Part shown: positions 33,090-35,445 of the stretch, one piece after another
Numbering within the stretch: position 1 is the first letter of the stretch
Layout: every line of letters begins with the position of its first letter
Source: Symploca sp. SIO2C1
GTDB taxonomy: Bacteria > Cyanobacteriota > Cyanobacteriia > Cyanobacteriales > Coleofasciculaceae
Length of the DNA stretch: 35,445 bases
Direction: 5' to 3'
Assembly: GCA_010692635.1 (NCBI GenBank)
Contig: JAAHGL010000065.1
Coordinates: forward strand, 1 to 35,445
Program-made: the position numbers and the translations under genes
Notes under the pieces: generated by a model
Told to the model about the DNA's origin: nothing
Seen by the model: only the letters and a program-made list of their open reading frames with translations
Database searches by the model: none

Positions 33090-34496
33090 CTAGTTCCTTG
33101 GAGCCTTCTGCCTCCTGCCTCCTGCCTTCAATGCAGCCTGAACCCCAGAAAGAAAAGCACCGTGAACTGTTCCTGGATAGTTGCAAGAAGTTGCTTCTCC
33201 GGCAAAAAAGAGGAGATTGTCTACAGGCTGAGCTAGGATATCTCGTTCCTTACTTGTGGCTCCTACAGGAAGACTCGCAGAATAAGAACCGTAAGCGAAA
33301 GTATCAGTTGCCCATTTTGTCTTGAGTATAGCTTGGGGATTGGGGATAGCTTGACCGTAAATTTTACGTAAATCTTCCATGATTTGGGCTACTAATTCTG
33401 GTTCTGGTAAACCTTCTATCCGGCGGGCATAACTACCTCCAGTTATACCTATTAAAACAGGTGCATCTTGATAGTGAGCATAGTTCAGAAAATAGGAAAA
33501 ATTAGTAGGCTTGTAACTAATGGAGCCAATAATCTCTTGGCGGTCCCAAAATTGTTGAGGAAATAGTAGCACAACTTTGTTCAACAGACCTACGGCAAGA
33601 CGCTTAATTGCTTGTTGTTTGGCTGGGGGAAGGGGTGGCTCGAACTGAACAGTATTTGACTTAAGCACTCCCAGAGGTAAAGTTATAATTGCCGCAGCAG
33701 CAGAAAAACTATTTTTTTCCGTTGTTACTACTACCTCCTCGTTCCCATATTTAATCTCAACAACTTTTTCTTCCAGGTGAATATCAAGATCGACCGCTAG
33801 TTTGGCAATAATTTGATCATAACCATCAGGAAATAGGTAGTCATCTCCAGCAAAATCTTTCCCCTCTTGCCATTCGTGCAAGGATAATTGCTCTAGGTCT
33901 AAAGCTAAGTCACCAACAACTTCAGCATCAAGCCACCATTCTATCAGTTGCTGCTCAAGAGCAGAAAACTGCTTTTTTGCCAAAATCCTTTGTATACCAG
34001 CATCAAGAGCAACATCTTCGTCTTGTTTATTTCCCCAAGATGTAGCAGCATTGAGAATTTTTTCGCTAAGTTTTCGACCCTTTTTAACTGCATCCGGAGA
34101 CAAAACCTGACCATCTAAAAACAACTTCAAGGATTCATAGTTAGTAGGAAGGGTTGTCAGCTGAAAATCTCGTGCTAATTTAGCAATGGGATTTCTCTTA
34201 ACCCCATGAATCCAGGAAGCACCTAAATCTACAGGTAAACCTAAAGAGCGGTCAGTAAAGATTCTTCCTCCCAAGCGATCGCGTCCTTCCAAAACTGTTA
34301 CTATTCCACCTTGGGATTGTAATTTGCGAGCCGCAGCTAAGCCAGCAATTCCTGCACCAATTACTAAAACTTTACCTGGTGGAGATTGCTTTTTTGGTGC
34401 AGAACAAGCCCAAGCTAATCCTGTAGCTAACAAGCTCAGTTGCAAGAAGCGACGGCGGTAATAGAGATGATTGATTAACCGGATTGAGGAGGACAA
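33090..34496 (-). CDS. Flavin-containing amine oxidase, exported
   Basis: FAD enzyme of the monoamine/polyamine oxidase family, oxidising amines to aldehydes, ammonia and peroxide. Numbered from TTG 34496: a twin-arginine-like signal YYRRRFLQLSLLATGLAWAC with a lipobox-like AWAC (Cys31), the dinucleotide motif IGAGIAG (about 46-52), GGRIFT (about 75-80), GASWIHG, and a C-terminal FAD motif FAGEATSCNYPGTVHGA. The frame stays open to 34580, but that part is translated from a dispersed palindrome (34551-34580), so the upstream ATG is doubtful. The final residues GGRRQKAPRN come from a repeat array, replacing the natural end. It is probably attached to the membrane on the periplasmic side. Confidence 0.86.
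   Translation of the reverse strand: MSSSIRLINHLYYRRRFLQLSLLATGLAWACSAPKKQSPPGKVLVIGAGIAGLAAARKLQSQGGIVTVLEGRDRLGGRIFTDRSLGLPVDLGASWIHGVKRNPIAKLARDFQLTTLPTNYESLKLFLDGQVLSPDAVKKGRKLSEKILNAATSWGNKQDEDVALDAGIQRILAKKQFSALEQQLIEWWLDAEVVGDLALDLEQLSLHEWQEGKDFAGDDYLFPDGYDQIIAKLAVDLDIHLEEKVVEIKYGNEEVVVTTEKNSFSAAAAIITLPLGVLKSNTVQFEPPLPPAKQQAIKRLAVGLLNKVVLLFPQQFWDRQEIIGSISYKPTNFSYFLNYAHYQDAPVLIGITGGSYARRIEGLPEPELVAQIMEDLRKIYGQAIPNPQAILKTKWATDTFAYGSYSASLPVGATSKERDILAQPVDNLLFFAGEATSCNYPGTVHGAFLSGVQAALKAGGRRQKAPRN
33096..33130 (-). repeat. STRR TGCCTCC/TGCCTTC in the 3' end of the amine oxidase gene
   Basis: About four heptamers; on the coding strand they encode AGGRRQKA, the last residues before the stop region. 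Confidence 0.85.
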
Positions 34497-34550
34497 AATC
34501 TCAGTAATTAGAAAGATGGTTATATAGCAATTGTAGTACTGTGTAGGAGT

Positions 34551-34580
34551 ATTGTGGAACGGGCATCTTGCCCGTCTCAA
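34551..34580. repeat. REP-like palindrome, copy of the 3.4-kb element arm
   Basis: ATTGTGGAAC joins a stem ACGGGC (34559-34564), loop ATCTT, GCCCGT (34570-34575). It matches the TTGTGGAAC boundary and stem design at 3396-3490. It lies over the extreme 5' end of the open frame of the amine oxidase gene. Confidence 0.6.
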
Positions 34581-34716
34581 ATGCCCAGGTTATGCAACAA
34601 GTTGGTTGCAATGGCGATTATTTTTTGCTAATATTATTTACAATAGGTAAAGTGTGCGCCCATATATAAAGTAATTCTAGCGATCGCTTACGGCATCAGT
34701 TTTCAGTTAATTTCCC

Positions 34717-34911
34717 TGTAGGGGCGGGTTTATCAAATTGATTCCCCCATAGACGATAACCTCTCGGTTCAAAACCCGCCCTCGGATCTCCCCCATTATC
34801 TGTAACCGATAGGGCAGTTTAACAGATGTAGGGGGATTTGACAGATAGGGCGGGTTTGACAGGGTTACAGCTATTGCATTGTCCAAGATTCGGGCAAAAC
34901 CCGCCCCTACA
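34717..34911. mobile_element. MITE-like palindromic repeat, 195 bp
   Basis: Perfect 15-bp terminal inverted repeats TGTAGGGGCGGGTTT (34717-34731) and AAACCCGCCCCTACA (34897-34911). Partial copies of the same core occur inside (about 34772-34782 and 34847-34857). No transposase is inside, no clear target duplication was seen, and the open frame on the minus strand has no protein-like composition. Confidence 0.7.
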
Positions 34912-35003
34912 TCATTGGTGACAAGTTTGATCTGTGGGCTAAAATAGCGATCGCTTAGTTCCAACATCTTTCGCTAATCCCATTTCCCAAGTCACACCAG
35001 TAG

Positions 35004-35039
35004 GGTGCGTTAGCGTAACAAAGTGGAGCGTAACGCACC
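35004..35039. repeat. Dispersed palindrome GGTGCGTTA...TAACGCACC
   Basis: Nine-base arms at 35004-35012 and 35031-35039 with an 18-base loop; a known type of dispersed cyanobacterial hairpin. The 34581-34716 stretch before the MITE holds only an HIP1 site at about 34680 and no gene. Confidence 0.65.
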
Positions 35040-35085
35040 AGGTAAATGCTTCACCCTTGATAGCATTTACCCTAGAAACCCAGAA

Positions 35086-35124
35086 TTATCAATGGATAAT
35101 TGATAATTGATAATTGATAATTGG
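35086..35124. repeat. STRR ATTGATA x4-5
   Basis: Heptamers (the reverse complement of the array at 5914-5997) ending six bases before the ATG of the caspase-family fragment. Confidence 0.9.
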
Positions 35125-35130
35125 TTAATA

Positions 35131-35445
35131 ATGAGCATCTACACCTTCCATTTCCTGGAAGCCTTACAAGGTGCAGGTAATCAACCAGGAGATCAGGTGG
35201 TGACGGTTTCTGATGTGATGAAATATGTAGGGAAAACTGTTCCCAATAGCGCCAAGCAACTCTGCCAAGCGGAGCAAACCCCCTTCTTTGACTTTGCCAC
35301 AGAAGATTTCCCAGTAGCACTACTCCACGGAGGTAAGGGTATGCCTTCTCAAGGATGGGATGAGGTTAAAGCACAGGAGAAGATTAGTCAGATTAGTAAT
35401 ATCAGTGTAGCAGGTAACCAAAGTAAGATTACTGGTGTTAAGAGC
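35131..35445 (+). CDS. Caspase-family protein, C-terminal fragment (continues beyond window)
   Basis: ATG 35131 opens a frame of 105 codons to the right edge. FHFLEALQGAG, NSAKQLCQAEQTPFFDF, ATEDFPVALLHGGKG and SQGWDEVKAQEKISQI match what I recall of the region after the peptidase C14 p20/p10 core in cyanobacterial caspase-like proteins, which often lead into effector repeats. The catalytic His-Cys region that should precede it is absent: an in-frame TGA lies at 35116 in the STRR, and the sequence upstream is palindromes and repeats. It is therefore either a 5'-truncated gene (deletion up to the repeat) or a reduced gene with its own start. Confidence 0.62.
   Translation, partial: MSIYTFHFLEALQGAGNQPGDQVVTVSDVMKYVGKTVPNSAKQLCQAEQTPFFDFATEDFPVALLHGGKGMPSQGWDEVKAQEKISQISNISVAGNQSKITGVKS

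Noticed and set aside
34707-34967. 86-codon minus-strand frame
   Set aside because: Lies almost wholly inside the MITE-like palindrome; repeated Pro/Asn words reflect the DNA repeat.
35072-35320. 82-codon minus-strand frame
   Set aside because: Antisense to the caspase-family fragment, and begins in repeat sequence.

Overview
The window looks like the chromosome of a filamentous cyanobacterium. The evidence is frequent HIP1-type GCGATCGC octamers, moderate GC, long multi-domain sensor kinases, CHAT/TPR proteins, Uma2-family genes, a plant-type ferredoxin, and many 7- or 8-bp short tandem repeats (STRRs) between and inside genes. No tRNA, rRNA or CRISPR array was seen.

Layout. Positions 1-3.5 kb hold the 3' part of a C5 cytosine DNA methyltransferase, pheS, and the decayed remains of a TnpB-only IS605/IS1341-type element. 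From 3.5 to 6 kb come a lone MazE-like antitoxin and an ArnT/PMT-like membrane glycosyltransferase, then two adjoining STRR arrays. From 6 to 12.3 kb, all on the minus strand, are a MalF-type sugar ABC permease and a two-gene kinase operon: a Cache-HAMP hybrid kinase coupled by ATGA to a REC-LOV-PAS kinase. Positions 12.3-15.3 kb hold a 21-bp phased repeat array, a terminator-like hairpin, and an ATGA-coupled sigma factor/TPR gene pair. From 15.3 to 17.4 kb come an intact and a truncated Uma2 gene, a DUF433 antitoxin with a broken DUF5615 toxin, and a 2Fe-2S ferredoxin. Apolipoprotein N-acyltransferase lies at 17.6-19.4 kb. From 19.7 to 23.2 kb is a pair of periplasmic-binding-protein genes, the second a membrane anchor-pentapeptide-PBP fusion. 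From 23.3 to 30.3 kb are small accessory genes around a large kinase whose first GAF domain resembles a cyanobacteriochrome. The window ends with a TPR-CHAT protease-like protein, a flavin amine oxidase, MITE-like palindromes, and the C-terminal part of a caspase-family protein running off the right edge.

Two themes stand out. First, signal input is rich: a LOV-type and a CBCR-type photosensory candidate, a Cache kinase, two orphan binding proteins and a sigma/TPR couple, with no complete transporter nearby. Second, STRRs have repeatedly entered coding sequence. They form in-frame insertions in lnt, a kinase ATPase domain and the glycosyltransferase, appear to encode the signal peptide of the CHAT protein, supply the C-terminus of the amine oxidase, and sit at or directly after several stop codons. 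The strongest candidates for something undescribed are the TM-pentapeptide-PBP fusion with its lipoprotein partner and the phased 21-bp repeat array upstream of the sigma/TPR operon. All functional calls rest on reading motifs by eye; no database search was run.
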